Source: Flavilitoribacter nigricans DSM 23189 = NBRC 102662
Lineage (GTDB): Bacteria > Bacteroidota > Bacteroidia > Chitinophagales > Saprospiraceae
Assembly: GCF_002646595.1 (NCBI RefSeq)
Contig: NZ_PDUD01000069.1
Span: 1 to 36,065 of the forward strand
Reading direction: 5' to 3'
Length of the DNA stretch: 36,065 nt
Positions 24,558-33,257 of the stretch are shown here, in pieces. The notes under the pieces are model-generated. The model saw only the letters and a program-made list of their open reading frames with translations, did not search any database and was not told where the DNA came from. Position 1 is the stretch's first letter, and every line of letters begins with the position of its first letter. The translations under genes were made by a program, and so were the position numbers.

Positions 24558-27350
24558 ATGAAGAAGGTTTTAATTCTTTTTTTCAGTCTAACTATAATTT
24601 TTGCTTTAGTTAAAGTTGGACAGCCATTCCAACAAAAGAAATTCTATCCCCCATCAATTGCAGATTACGTGCATCTTGAAGGTGTAAATCTAGTTTTTCA
24701 GCAAGCTGATTTTTTTAAGCACAGTCTGGATTTCGAGAGAGCTGTTGAAACGTTTAAGGAGTTAGTTGTAAGTGAATTAAAGGATGTCGATAGAATCTAT
24801 GCATTGAACCAGCTTGGATTCTGCTACTTGGCAATGCACATGGATAGTTTGGCAGAAAATTGTTTAAGGGAAATTGAATCACAAAATTTGAGTTTTAGAA
24901 GCTATGAAGCCGAAGCGGATTATCACTTAAACAGAGGAATCTTATTCGACCACCTTGACAATTGGAAGGATGCTCTAAGACATTTAAAAATGGCTGCCAG
25001 CCTTTACAAAAAAGCATATGGGATAGATCATTTACGCTACGCTCAAACCATCAATCAAATTGGGCTTCTTCATTATGAATATGCATCATCCTTTGATTCG
25101 GCCTTGCAGTACATTATTCCAGCATACGAACTTTTTCAAGCTCATTCAGAATGGCAGCCATTCAGTAAAGAAAATGAATTTGCAATGGCTTTAATCAATC
25201 AATCTCAACGCGATCATCGCCCTGGAGAGAGTCATTGTGATAATGCTCTTAAGCTTGCCCAGCAGGCATTCTATAAGGACAGTCTATTCATGGCTAGATG
25301 TCTGAATTTGAAAGGGAATATGTTAAAAAAGCAAAAGAAGTATTTAGAAGCAAGGAAGAGTTTTGGGCAAGCTATCCAACTTGGACGTAAACTTAAGAGT
25401 TTGCACCTACAGGAATTTATGGCAGATAGCATTGTTAACGAGATTCAAATAGGAATTAAAGAAGAAGATTTTTTGGTGGTTATAAGCGATTTAGAAATAA
25501 TGCAACCTGATCGCTATTTTCATCCTGACCGTCTACGTGGATACTATTATTTTGGAGTGAATCCTAGTAGGAGTGTTCAATATTATGAGCAATTCTTATC
25601 CAATTATAGAAACGATCCACAGCGAAATCGGCATTTGCTAGGTGAAGCATACTATTCTTTGGGTAAAATGTATCAAAAGCTAGGCATTTTTGATTTGGCT
25701 TACAGATCATTTAGAGACATCATGCTTTATGGGACGCCATATGAAGGTGAGGATCTAACTTTGGGCCAAATTATTTCTCCTGAAGTATATCATTCTTACA
25801 AATACAACTACAGGTCATTTGCCAATATTGCAGGCGTTTTATTGAGGAAATTCAATTCACAAAATGATCCCGTTGATTTAGAGTGGGCCAATCGATTCTG
25901 TGTATTGGCCGACTCTTTAACAGCTTTACCCTCTCCTAATGACGATGCTATTATCACTTATCAAAAGGAAGCAGGAGATGAGTTTTATCAGGTTGCAATG
26001 GAGTGTACATATCTATCTTATGAAAGAAACCCCAACCGATCATTGTTAAACCAAGCATTACGGTTTTCAGAAAGAATGAAATCCCATATCCTATTTAGAG
26101 ATATGTACTCTAGAGAAAAATTTGATGAAAACCTGGGAAAGTTATTTCAGGATAAAATCTATTTTGATTGGTTAAAGGAAAATGGAAATCGCCTAAATGA
26201 TGAACAGGTAGAGCGATACAGTGTAATGATAGAGGCTTTAAAAAATAGTTATCAGGATTGGGGAAAATATTTCGCCTTTGACTCTATATTGAATATTGAC
26301 TATGTCCAACGATCTTTAGCTTCATCTGAAGCTTTAGTTACATATAATTATAGCAAGACGCAATTATCTGGAATTTATATTGATAAAGATACAGGATTCT
26401 TCTTTCAAAATGACCCAGGAAACTTACCTGAGTTGATTAAATCCTTTCGTTCTCAACTGGAAAAGTCTACAATAAAGAACTCTAAGAAGTGGATAAAATC
26501 CTCTTTTGAGCTTTATACTGTTTTGGTTAAACCATTTGCTCAAAACTTAAATGGCAAAAGTTTACTTGTCATTCCGGACAAGGAATTAAATTTAATTCCA
26601 TATGAGGCACTAATAACAGATACAATATACAATAAGGACTCTCACAATATTTATTCCAAAGCACCATATCTCATTATTAATACCCAAATTAGTTATGCAC
26701 CGTCTTGGACAGTTTATTTACAAACTTTAAAAGAAGGAAAGGACATACCAGATAACCCTACAATATTGGCTTATACGTACGGACAGAGAAGTCATTCATG
26801 GTTATCTGAATCCGAATCACTACTTGATACAATAAGTTCAATATTTGGTGGGAAGCAAGTGCAGTTGGCTAAAAATAGAGCTTGTAACAAGGATCATTTC
26901 TATCGAAACGGAGAAAAATATGATATTTTACACTTTAGCATCCATGGCCAAAGTAACCCCAAGCAGCGATGGGATAGTAAACTCCTTTTCCATCCCTCAA
27001 AAAACAGCTATGATACCCTTTATGCATATGAAATTTTACAAAGAAAATTCAATGCAAAACTAGTAGTTTTGGGTGCTTGTGAGACTGGTTTTGGAGCAAT
27101 AGAATCTTCAGAAGGAACCTACTCTCTTGCGCGAGCTTTCATTCAAGCAGGAGTGCCTACTGTTATTTCCTCACTTTGGGAAATAGATCAAACAACGACG
27201 GCTTACTTACTTACCTATTTCTATGCTGAGTTACAACACACCCTTGATCCAAAAGAAGCTCTTCGTCAGGCAAAGTTGACATATCTCAGCCATGGAGATA
27301 ATTTCTTAACACATCCAGGATATTGGACGGGCTTGATATGCTTGTTATAA
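24558..27350 (+). CDS. TPR-CHAT protease, membrane-anchored or exported
   Basis: The 930-residue product starts with a hydrophobic segment (VLILFFSLTIIFALVKVG, residues 4-21) serving as signal peptide or anchor. TPR-like helix pairs span about residues 40-420 (for example RHLLGEAYYSLGKMYQKLGI), and the C-terminal CHAT caspase-like domain carries the dyad His796 (HFSIHG) and Cys841 (LGACETGFG). The family motifs GTYSLARAFIQAGVPTVISS and SLWEID follow. CHAT-TPR proteins cut partner proteins when activated and occur in bacterial gasdermin and Craspase-type defences, among others. No gasdermin is recognised here. It is convergent with the unknown gene at 27388. Confidence 0.9.
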   Translation: MKKVLILFFSLTIIFALVKVGQPFQQKKFYPPSIADYVHLEGVNLVFQQADFFKHSLDFERAVETFKELVVSELKDVDRIYALNQLGFCYLAMHMDSLAENCLREIESQNLSFRSYEAEADYHLNRGILFDHLDNWKDALRHLKMAASLYKKAYGIDHLRYAQTINQIGLLHYEYASSFDSALQYIIPAYELFQAHSEWQPFSKENEFAMALINQSQRDHRPGESHCDNALKLAQQAFYKDSLFMARCLNLKGNMLKKQKKYLEARKSFGQAIQLGRKLKSLHLQEFMADSIVNEIQIGIKEEDFLVVISDLEIMQPDRYFHPDRLRGYYYFGVNPSRSVQYYEQFLSNYRNDPQRNRHLLGEAYYSLGKMYQKLGIFDLAYRSFRDIMLYGTPYEGEDLTLGQIISPEVYHSYKYNYRSFANIAGVLLRKFNSQNDPVDLEWANRFCVLADSLTALPSPNDDAIITYQKEAGDEFYQVAMECTYLSYERNPNRSLLNQALRFSERMKSHILFRDMYSREKFDENLGKLFQDKIYFDWLKENGNRLNDEQVERYSVMIEALKNSYQDWGKYFAFDSILNIDYVQRSLASSEALVTYNYSKTQLSGIYIDKDTGFFFQNDPGNLPELIKSFRSQLEKSTIKNSKKWIKSSFELYTVLVKPFAQNLNGKSLLVIPDKELNLIPYEALITDTIYNKDSHNIYSKAPYLIINTQISYAPSWTVYLQTLKEGKDIPDNPTILAYTYGQRSHSWLSESESLLDTISSIFGGKQVQLAKNRACNKDHFYRNGEKYDILHFSIHGQSNPKQRWDSKLLFHPSKNSYDTLYAYEILQRKFNAKLVVLGACETGFGAIESSEGTYSLARAFIQAGVPTVISSLWEIDQTTTAYLLTYFYAELQHTLDPKEALRQAKLTYLSHGDNFLTHPGYWTGLICLL

Positions 27351-27387
27351 GTAGTCAGATTTTTAGGAAGACCTAACTCTACATTTC

Positions 27388-28224
27388 TTAGTTATCAATA
27401 ACTGGTTCTGCTACCTCTGTAAAACAAATTCCCCAGTCATCCTTATGATAAATGGGGCCATTAATGGCTATCATTATGCGTTTTCCATTCGATTCTGCTT
27501 TCTTTAAAGCATTATGCCAAAGCTCTAATTCTGATTCTAAATTTGCTTCTGGGATGAAATAATAACATATGCTATTATCTGATAACAATAGAGGCATGAA
27601 ATAGCTCTTCTTGTTCTTAGCAGGATCATTTACAAGATCTTCAATAAGCCCAATTGCCCGCCTCCTTGCTGGCGAATTCCTTGTCCACTGATTCACTTCA
27701 ACCTGACCGGTATGCTCAAATAAAGGAAACAGGTCAATCCCAGTATCCTCATAGGTGATGGGAATAGCACAGCGTTCATCTCCACGTTGTTGATGATCTA
27801 TACCCTGAAGATCAAGACAGGGATTAATTGCAGTACTACGAAGCCAAGATCGGTCCCGTTCTTCGTTCTCCACATTTAGAAGTATTGTACAAGAAAACTG
27901 TTCTTCCAAACCTACATCCGAACTTAATTCAGAAATTTTGACCTTATTGCCCTCCTCATAAGCTTTGTAGGTCACGTTACAGAACCCTATGGGAATTACT
28001 AAAGTGGAAATATCAAAATTGTGCTTATCTTCCGTAACATTCTGAAATTGAGGTGAAACCTTTGCCATTCTTGGATTTCCTTTCCGTCGAAATACGGAAA
28101 CGGTTAAGCCGTTCCATTCTGCAAGTGCCAAGAAGTTATCAACTTCACGTTCGCCATGCTCAGAGCTAATGGAAATTGATTGACTTTGGAACCGTGGGCG
28201 TTTGTTGAATTGTTTTTCAGCCAT
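27388..28224 (-). CDS. Unknown protein downstream of the subtilase
   Basis: The 278-residue product has no signal peptide or membrane span. It appears to be alpha/beta with strands such as NGLTVSVFRRKG, STLVIPIGFCNVTYKAY and QFSCTILLNVENEE in the N-terminal half, and SYFMPLLLSDNSICYYFIPE and RIMIAINGPIYHKDDWGICF in the C-terminal half. I recognise no family. It lies 50 bp after the subtilase gene on the same strand and is probably in its operon. It could be a substrate, inhibitor or cofactor for either protease. Confidence 0.65.
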   Translation of the reverse strand: MAEKQFNKRPRFQSQSISISSEHGEREVDNFLALAEWNGLTVSVFRRKGNPRMAKVSPQFQNVTEDKHNFDISTLVIPIGFCNVTYKAYEEGNKVKISELSSDVGLEEQFSCTILLNVENEERDRSWLRSTAINPCLDLQGIDHQQRGDERCAIPITYEDTGIDLFPLFEHTGQVEVNQWTRNSPARRRAIGLIEDLVNDPAKNKKSYFMPLLLSDNSICYYFIPEANLESELELWHNALKKAESNGKRIMIAINGPIYHKDDWGICFTEVAEPVIDN

Positions 28225-28274
28225 TTTTCTTTGTGTTTATAGATATATGCAAAAAGAGCGTAAAGGTAACGTCA

Positions 28275-29750
28275 TTAAGGTAGTCTCATTATAGCTTTTA
28301 CTGCGCGGAGAGCATCAATATAACCATAACCATAAATTAGTGAATGACCATCAGCAGTATGCAGTGCCGGATCAATCTTTCTCGCTGTATCAATAAGAAT
28401 TTCCTTAAATTCTCTGACTTTTAAGTTTGGTTTTAATGATAAAAGAAAAGCACATATCCCAGCAAATACAGCACAAGCGGCCGAAGTTCCATCAAAATCG
28501 GTATACTTACCTCCATTTTTAGCAGCGTTAATTGGCCACCCCCCTAGACCGTCTGATGGTGCGCATAGTAAGAGCGGGCTGCCAAAATTAGCATATGAAG
28601 AGCGTTTATCCTCACTGGTGAATGCTCCAATTGCCCAAACATCCTGATGGTTAGCAAAACCGTTTAAGCTGGAGATATCCATTCCATCATTACCTATGCT
28701 AAAGCAAACGACAGTACCTAATCCGTTTCTTCCCTCAATGGCGCATTTATGAATCGCATCATATACTAGGGTTGGGACCGAAATCGTACTATCAGCTGCA
28801 GCCCAACTACAATTAACGACCCAGGCGCCATTCGACAACGCATGTTGGAAACATTGCTCAAGACCAAAGAAATTAAAATCGTAACCATTGTGAAAGCGAA
28901 TAGGCATTAAACGGCTTTTTGGTGCCACTCCCATAAAACCTTTCTCATCATCATAATTTCCAACGGCAATGCTGGCACATGCAGTACCATGGTTTTCAGT
29001 CGGGAGATTAAAGGAAGGATATAGATCACCATCGGCGAAATCCTTTGGTGCAATTATCTTATTTGGCCCTGCAAATACAGGATGGTCAAAGTCGAAACCT
29101 TGATCAATAACTGCAACAATCACCTCAGAACTGCCTTGTGATTGTGCTTCCGCTTGTGCTTCTAATAGCCGGGAATCCGCACCTTTTTCGAAGCCATCCG
29201 CATGGCCGGAATTCTTAAGATGCCAGCTCGTAAAGGGATCAGAATGCATAATCCCTAGTGTTGCTATATCCGGTTCTGCTATCTCAACCGCAGGATGGCG
29301 CTGTAAGGCATTAGCTACTTTCAAGGGATTTGGAGAATACCTGGTCGTTCTAAGAATATATTTCCGATTTCCTCGCGATTCAACAAATTGCAATTTATAC
29401 TCACTAATTAGTTCTGCTACACTGAACTTCTGTACGCCTTCTTTAAACTCTGCATAAAGTAAGCCAGTTGGTATTATGGGAATATCTTCATTAGAAGCGT
29501 AATAAACGTGAGTTCCAACCAGCACGTTTTTGTGATTCCTTAATTCATCCAGTGTATTTTCTGTATCATTTGATAGATACAGATCAAAGGTTCTGAAAGG
29601 AGTTAAACTATAGGGAGTCATGCTGGAAGGTTGAATTATCAAGGCTCGGTTTTTCCTTCGTAAACCAAATACATTAAAGTTTTTTTTCAAATGGAGTTGG
29701 CCTTTTCCATAACTTAATGTGACCTCGTCTAATTTATTATTATCATTCAT
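28275..29750 (-). CDS. Subtilisin-like S8 serine protease
   Basis: The 491-residue product has the D-H-S triad of subtilases: Asp216 in VAVIDQGFDFDHP, His254 in ENHGTACASIA and Ser423 in FDGTSAACAVFA. The N-terminal 170 residues resemble a propeptide-like domain (for example NALQRHPAVEIAEPDIATLG). I chose ATG 29750 (MNDNNK), 25 bp after the stop of the anti-sigma-like gene. An upstream TTG at 29801 would add 17 residues and overlap that gene by 26 bp; it has AAAGGAG upstream, so this alternative is real. No signal peptide is seen with either start, so the protease may act in the cytosol. Confidence 0.92.
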   Translation of the reverse strand: MNDNNKLDEVTLSYGKGQLHLKKNFNVFGLRRKNRALIIQPSSMTPYSLTPFRTFDLYLSNDTENTLDELRNHKNVLVGTHVYYASNEDIPIIPTGLLYAEFKEGVQKFSVAELISEYKLQFVESRGNRKYILRTTRYSPNPLKVANALQRHPAVEIAEPDIATLGIMHSDPFTSWHLKNSGHADGFEKGADSRLLEAQAEAQSQGSSEVIVAVIDQGFDFDHPVFAGPNKIIAPKDFADGDLYPSFNLPTENHGTACASIAVGNYDDEKGFMGVAPKSRLMPIRFHNGYDFNFFGLEQCFQHALSNGAWVVNCSWAAADSTISVPTLVYDAIHKCAIEGRNGLGTVVCFSIGNDGMDISSLNGFANHQDVWAIGAFTSEDKRSSYANFGSPLLLCAPSDGLGGWPINAAKNGGKYTDFDGTSAACAVFAGICAFLLSLKPNLKVREFKEILIDTARKIDPALHTADGHSLIYGYGYIDALRAVKAIMRLP

Positions 29751-29775
29751 GCCGGTAATTTTGCGAAATAGAAAT

Positions 29776-30531
29776 TCAGTTAGAGATTTTGATAGATTCA
29801 AGCTTTTTAAGTATCTCCTTTGCCTTCGCCTTTTCTTTCCATTCAGAAATAGTGAGCGATTCTAAAATTGGAATTGCCGCACTTATACGATCTTGTTGGA
29901 GGTACGAAAGGGCAAGATACCACTGAGTTGCATCCTGAGGAACTTCTACTGAATACTGAATACTTTCAAAGACAGACGTAGCCTTGGTTGCTTGATTCTG
30001 GCCTAAATACGCGATTCCAAGATAAAACAAAGTCAAGGTGTCATTTTCATTTTCAAACTTATTCTCAAGAGAAGGAATAGCTGCTTCGTAGTCAGCCTTA
30101 GCGTATAGTTGAGCAATAGAATCATTTTCGCTCAGAGTTTGTCCTACATAGGGGTAAGGCCTAAAATAGTTTTGGGCAATGGCAGCAGGCGGTTGACTTG
30201 CTGATCCGGAAATTTTAATATAAGCTATAATTGAAATCACAATCGCTATTATTAGAGCACTTACTATCCAATGCTTTGCTTTAAACCCGAAATACCTTTC
30301 TGATTTCAACTCTATTTGAGGTAATGAATTTTCTTTCTCTTGGAGGTATGTTCTTACCTTTTGCTCACGAAGACTATATAATCCATCTATGGTTTGTTTT
30401 AATTGGATTGCTTCTCTATTAAAATCAGCATCCTCTTGCAGCCGTTTTACTACTTCATTTCGGGTTTTTCTTGGCAAATTGCCAAACCAGAATTTTTCTA
30501 ATAACGCAATATCTTTATCTGACAAACCCAT
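29776..30531 (-). CDS. Anti-sigma-like membrane protein with TPRs
   Basis: The 251-residue product begins with a helical region (KDIALLEKFWFGNLPRKTRN, then DADFNREAIQLKQTIDGLYS) of the type that binds ECF sigma factors. It then has one membrane segment (WIVSALIIAIVISIIAYIKI, residues 88-107) and a TPR region at about 135-245. That order places the sigma-binding part inside and the TPRs outside, a sensor-like arrangement. It starts 2 bp after the sigma gene stop, so the two are translationally linked. No zinc-finger (ZAS) Cys/His motif is present. The function is inferred from context and shape. Confidence 0.78.
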   Translation of the reverse strand: MGLSDKDIALLEKFWFGNLPRKTRNEVVKRLQEDADFNREAIQLKQTIDGLYSLREQKVRTYLQEKENSLPQIELKSERYFGFKAKHWIVSALIIAIVISIIAYIKISGSASQPPAAIAQNYFRPYPYVGQTLSENDSIAQLYAKADYEAAIPSLENKFENENDTLTLFYLGIAYLGQNQATKATSVFESIQYSVEVPQDATQWYLALSYLQQDRISAAIPILESLTISEWKEKAKAKEILKKLESIKISN

Positions 30532-30533
30532 GA

Positions 30534-31097
30534 CTATTCACTTTTTTTAAGGCTAAAAATCATCTCTCTCAGTCGCTCTCTGCAACGCCTTAAAGCCATT
30601 TTAGCAGCAGCATATGATGGGAATTGCATCTGTTCCCAAATACTCTTCAATGATTGATTTTCAAGATAATAATACCGAAGTAACTTTTGGCATCGTCCGT
30701 CTAGACGTTCTAAACCAGCACTAAGTTCTTCCAGAAATATTTCCTCCATTTCGGGAGAATCATTGCGAGCAGCGGTTTCGCTTTCAAGCCAGCTCCATTC
30801 ATGTTCTTTTTCCTTTCGTTTTTTAATACCCCGTAATTTTTCGTGCCATTTGTTATTCCCGGTTCGAAAGATCCATCCACCTAATCCACCACCCCAAAGC
30901 TGAGACAGTTTACCAATTGCAACTTGTCGGTCTAGTTCTATAACAGTATCATGATATACCTCTAAAGCCTCCTCTTCGCTGCACGACCATTTGGTCATCA
31001 TACGTTGAACAAATCTCACTCTGTATTTCTTATAAATCCAACCTAAAGCCTCCATATTACCCTTCTTGAGAAGCTTTATGGCATTCCTGTCTGTCAT
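30534..31097 (-). CDS. ECF-type RNA polymerase sigma factor
   Basis: The 187-residue product has region 2 at about residues 8-100 (NMEALGWIYKKYRVRFVQRM, EALEVYHDTVIEL, GWIFRTGNNKWHEKLR). Region 4 is at about 125-180 (LERLDGRCQKLLRYYYLENQ, then the HTH SLKSIWEQMQFPSYAAAKMA and LRRCRERLREMI). The order and length are typical of ECF sigma-70 factors. It heads the leftward operon with the anti-sigma-like protein, the subtilase and the unknown protein. It is the probable activator of the neighbouring CHAT and PKD genes, though no shared promoter motif is proven. Confidence 0.9.
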   Translation of the reverse strand: MTDRNAIKLLKKGNMEALGWIYKKYRVRFVQRMMTKWSCSEEEALEVYHDTVIELDRQVAIGKLSQLWGGGLGGWIFRTGNNKWHEKLRGIKKRKEKEHEWSWLESETAARNDSPEMEEIFLEELSAGLERLDGRCQKLLRYYYLENQSLKSIWEQMQFPSYAAAKMALRRCRERLREMIFSLKKSE

Positions 31098-31425
31098 GAA
31101 AAAGAATCTATTAATCTATGATTAAATATGACAAAAGTAACTTGTCCTGAATGTTTTATTTGAAAGTTTTCTTAATGGCTGGCTGAGGGGGATACAAATA
31201 ATTACCTTAATGAGAATTGTAAATTATTGGAAATTTAGGGAAGACTTTTCACTTCTCTTACTCAAGGAAAAAATATAATTAATTGTTATGATAAACTAAT
31301 ACATGTATTTTTTCAGAAAGAGCAGGCCCCGAATCAATTGTTCGTATCAAGTTATGATCCTAGTGGGTCTACTAAAAACTCAATTCACCTCCTGAAAATC
31401 AACGCTTTATAAATCTAATTTTTAG

Positions 31426-31448
31426 CCGCGTTGACAGTTGAGTTGACG
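31426..31448. repeat. Tandem GTTGAC motif, related to 19135-19157
   Basis: GTTGAC occurs at 31430-31435 and again at 31442-31447, a 12-bp period as at 19.14 kb; 18 of 23 bases agree between the two sites. Both are followed by terminator hairpins in the same orientation. It may be an element end or a recombinase site. Confidence 0.4.
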
Positions 31449-31465
31449 TTTTCAAAATTTCAATC

Positions 31466-31492
31466 GGCCGGGTAGTTTATCCGGCCTTTTTT
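31466..31492 (+). terminator. Intrinsic terminator without an obvious upstream gene
   Basis: GGCCGG (31466-31471) pairs with CCGGCC (31481-31486) around a 9-nt loop and is followed by six T residues. On the plus strand no gene ends before it, since the nearest gene to the left reads away. It may end a small RNA or be the remnant of a gene removed by recombination. Confidence 0.65.
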
Positions 31493-31649
31493 CGTTGTAG
31501 GCACTGCCTTTCTACAATGCTCTTCAAATATAGCGAATTTCAGCCATTCCAATTCTCTTTTTTGTAAGGAGGTTGTTAGAAATTAAGCTTGATTTTCTAG
31601 TCTCCCAGAATTTTCTATTTTTGTTTGGCGTCAAATTACTGATTCCTTT

Positions 31650-31931
31650 ATGGCCGATTTTCCTACTAACGTACCTGTTATATGTGTAGAATCTCGGACG
31701 TTTAATGCTTTGGTGAAAGCATTAGCGAAGGAAATCAGGGATGATGATCTAGACCCTTGGATTGATGAAAAAGAATCGATGAGGCTTCTGAGAATTACTT
31801 CGAAGACGACTTTCCAGAAATATCGAGATACAGGAGATATTGACTTCCGAAGGCTCAGTTCAAAGCATATTGTGTACCGAAGGCAATCTATTTTAGATTT
31901 TATCGAGAGCAGCCCTAAAACAAAAGAGTAA
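31650..31931 (+). CDS. Excisionase-like HTH protein, copy 2
   Basis: The 93-residue product is paralogous to the one at 13123-13407. It has DPWIDEKESMRLLRITSKTT as HTH, YRDTGDIDFRRLSSKHIVYR as wing and RRQSILDFIESSPK at the end. The N-terminus (VPVICVESRTFNALVKALAK) also aligns with copy 1. Its stop overlaps the start of the FNAGY gene in the string TAATG, tighter coupling than in copy 1 (6-bp gap). It probably binds DNA as a small regulator or excision factor. Confidence 0.82.
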   Translation: MADFPTNVPVICVESRTFNALVKALAKEIRDDDLDPWIDEKESMRLLRITSKTTFQKYRDTGDIDFRRLSSKHIVYRRQSILDFIESSPKTKE

Positions 31932-32203
31932 TGGATGCAGATAAGGAATTATTGGAAGGCTTTAATGCTGGTTACATCATTGAAAAGCATCGACCTGCTC
32001 TATCCAAACAATTGGTTGCCGCCGTTGAAGGTGTTGAACTTCCCTTTGTTGAGGGCTTTGTTGCCGGTGCTCAGGAATATGCAAAAGAACGGACTCAAAC
32101 CAAAACCATAGCTAAACTCAGGGAAGCTTCAAAAGGTATCCCACGCCTTACGAAAAGTAAAGATCGGGATGACAAGGATAAGGGGTTAGAGATTGATATC
32201 TAA
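31931..32203 (+). CDS. Small 'FNAGY' protein, copy 2
   Basis: The 90-residue product shares LEGFNAGYIIEKHRPALSKQ (residues 8-27), FVEGFVAGAQEYAKER and the tail LTKSKDRDDKDKGLEIDI with copy 1 at 12832-13116. Conservation is strongest in the two GF-x-AG cores and the C-terminal EIDI. The coupling to the HTH gene is translational. The family is not recognised. Two copies on opposite strands 18 kb apart, in the same order, show the pair is a unit. Confidence 0.75.
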   Translation: MDADKELLEGFNAGYIIEKHRPALSKQLVAAVEGVELPFVEGFVAGAQEYAKERTQTKTIAKLREASKGIPRLTKSKDRDDKDKGLEIDI

Positions 32204-32240
32204 ATTCGGGAAGGTCTTTTTTCCAGGTGACGGCAAAATT

Positions 32241-32269
32241 CTTTCCCTTTTCGTGGTTCAGTTTGGGAA
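32241..32269. repeat. 29-bp direct repeat, left copy
   Basis: This 29-bp stretch recurs at 33258-33286 in the same orientation with one mismatch (T/C at position 9). The common core is TTCGTGGTTCAGTTTGGGAA. In this copy CTTTCCC and GGGAAAG form perfect 7-bp ends of an inverted repeat. The two copies bracket the gene at 32308-33174. Confidence 0.75.
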
Positions 32270-32307
32270 AGCTTGATCTAATAGCTGTGTCGAACGAACA
32301 TGGACTC

Positions 32308-33174
32308 CTATACAATATTGAGTACAGGATATTCAATAAATTCGTCAATTAAATAATTCATTGGGAAAAACATTTTTATCAGTGAAAATATGTCCTCTTC
32401 ACCTAAGTCATGGTCAATTCTTATCCATTTTTCTTTTTTGATTAAATCAAGTCTTTTTTTATTGTTAGCAAATTGTGGTATTTGATTGGGGTCGACGTAA
32501 TGTGTAGCTAGGTCAAAATGATTGAATCTTAAAGTCTCTTTATCAATTAGTCCATGTGCGAAAAGAATTTCACTACCTCCTCCAATGATTTGCCATAACT
32601 GAATTTGCAAATCTGGTTCGTTAAAGTTGCCTAACACAAATAAATCAGCATATTGACCTCTATTTAAATCCCTTTCTCTATCACAAAAATACCAAGATCT
32701 CACAGCTTTTCTTTCTCTTAAAACCTTTTGAAGCAGATCTGAATAATTTATAGAAATTATGGAGGCTCTACCCCTTATCTGTTTTATGCCGGGTTTGCCA
32801 ATTTTGAATCTCGAATAATCGATCATCTTTTTATGATATAGGTATTCAATTTGATTGCTAATATTACTTACGGGAGATACCCAATAGTTATTTAATTCAT
32901 ATAACCTTCGAAAAGGTTTTGATTTATTATTTACTTCAGAGAGGTCTTTAAAATGGATTAAGCCCTCTTTATTAAGAAAATTAGAGAAGATGTCGACAGA
33001 ATCATAGTTCAACTTTGGGTGAATAAAAGTATTCGATGAATTATGATAAGGTTCAACGGATATAGTTTCTCCAAGGAAGAAGTGTCCATCAATAACTCTA
33101 TACTCATCACCCTTATTATCAATTCCTGTAGACCATAAAGGATTATTTTTTTTATTTAAAATAGTTAGTTTCAT
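32308..33174 (-). CDS. Unknown protein bracketed by direct repeats
   Basis: The 288-residue product is soluble, AT-rich in codon use and alpha/beta. Visible blocks are DEYRVIDGHFFLGETISVEP (about 23-42), RRLYELNNYWVSPVSNISNQ, VRSWYFCDRERDLNRGQYAD (about 159-178) and IQLWQIIGGGSEILFAHGLI. None matches a family I can name. Its whole length lies between two 29-bp direct repeats, which suggests it was inserted or can be lost as a cassette. It lies downstream of the helicase-nuclease gene on the same strand, with a 199-bp gap. Confidence 0.65.
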   Translation of the reverse strand: MKLTILNKKNNPLWSTGIDNKGDEYRVIDGHFFLGETISVEPYHNSSNTFIHPKLNYDSVDIFSNFLNKEGLIHFKDLSEVNNKSKPFRRLYELNNYWVSPVSNISNQIEYLYHKKMIDYSRFKIGKPGIKQIRGRASIISINYSDLLQKVLRERKAVRSWYFCDRERDLNRGQYADLFVLGNFNEPDLQIQLWQIIGGGSEILFAHGLIDKETLRFNHFDLATHYVDPNQIPQFANNKKRLDLIKKEKWIRIDHDLGEEDIFSLIKMFFPMNYLIDEFIEYPVLNIV

Positions 33175-33257
33175 ATTCTAATCTTCTTGTGCTCACCGTC
33201 TGGCTGTTTGTACCTATTACCCGATTTATCTGAATGAAGAATAAAATGGGAGGAAAG

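Larger units (their letters stand above)
31098..31649. other. Gene-free interval between the sigma operon and the second HTH pair
   Basis: No convincing gene is present in 552 bp; only frames of 30 codons or fewer occur. TACTTTTG on the minus strand (31132-31139) could be the -7 box of the sigma operon, about 35 bp before its ATG. A tandem GTTGAC motif (31426-31448), an intrinsic terminator with no gene before it (31466-31492) and TATTTTTG (31616-31623), a possible -7 box for the HTH gene, lie further right. Confidence 0.45.

Noticed and set aside
32148-32348. Leftward open frame of 66 codons
   Set aside because: It overlaps the ends of two supported genes and one of the 29-bp repeats.
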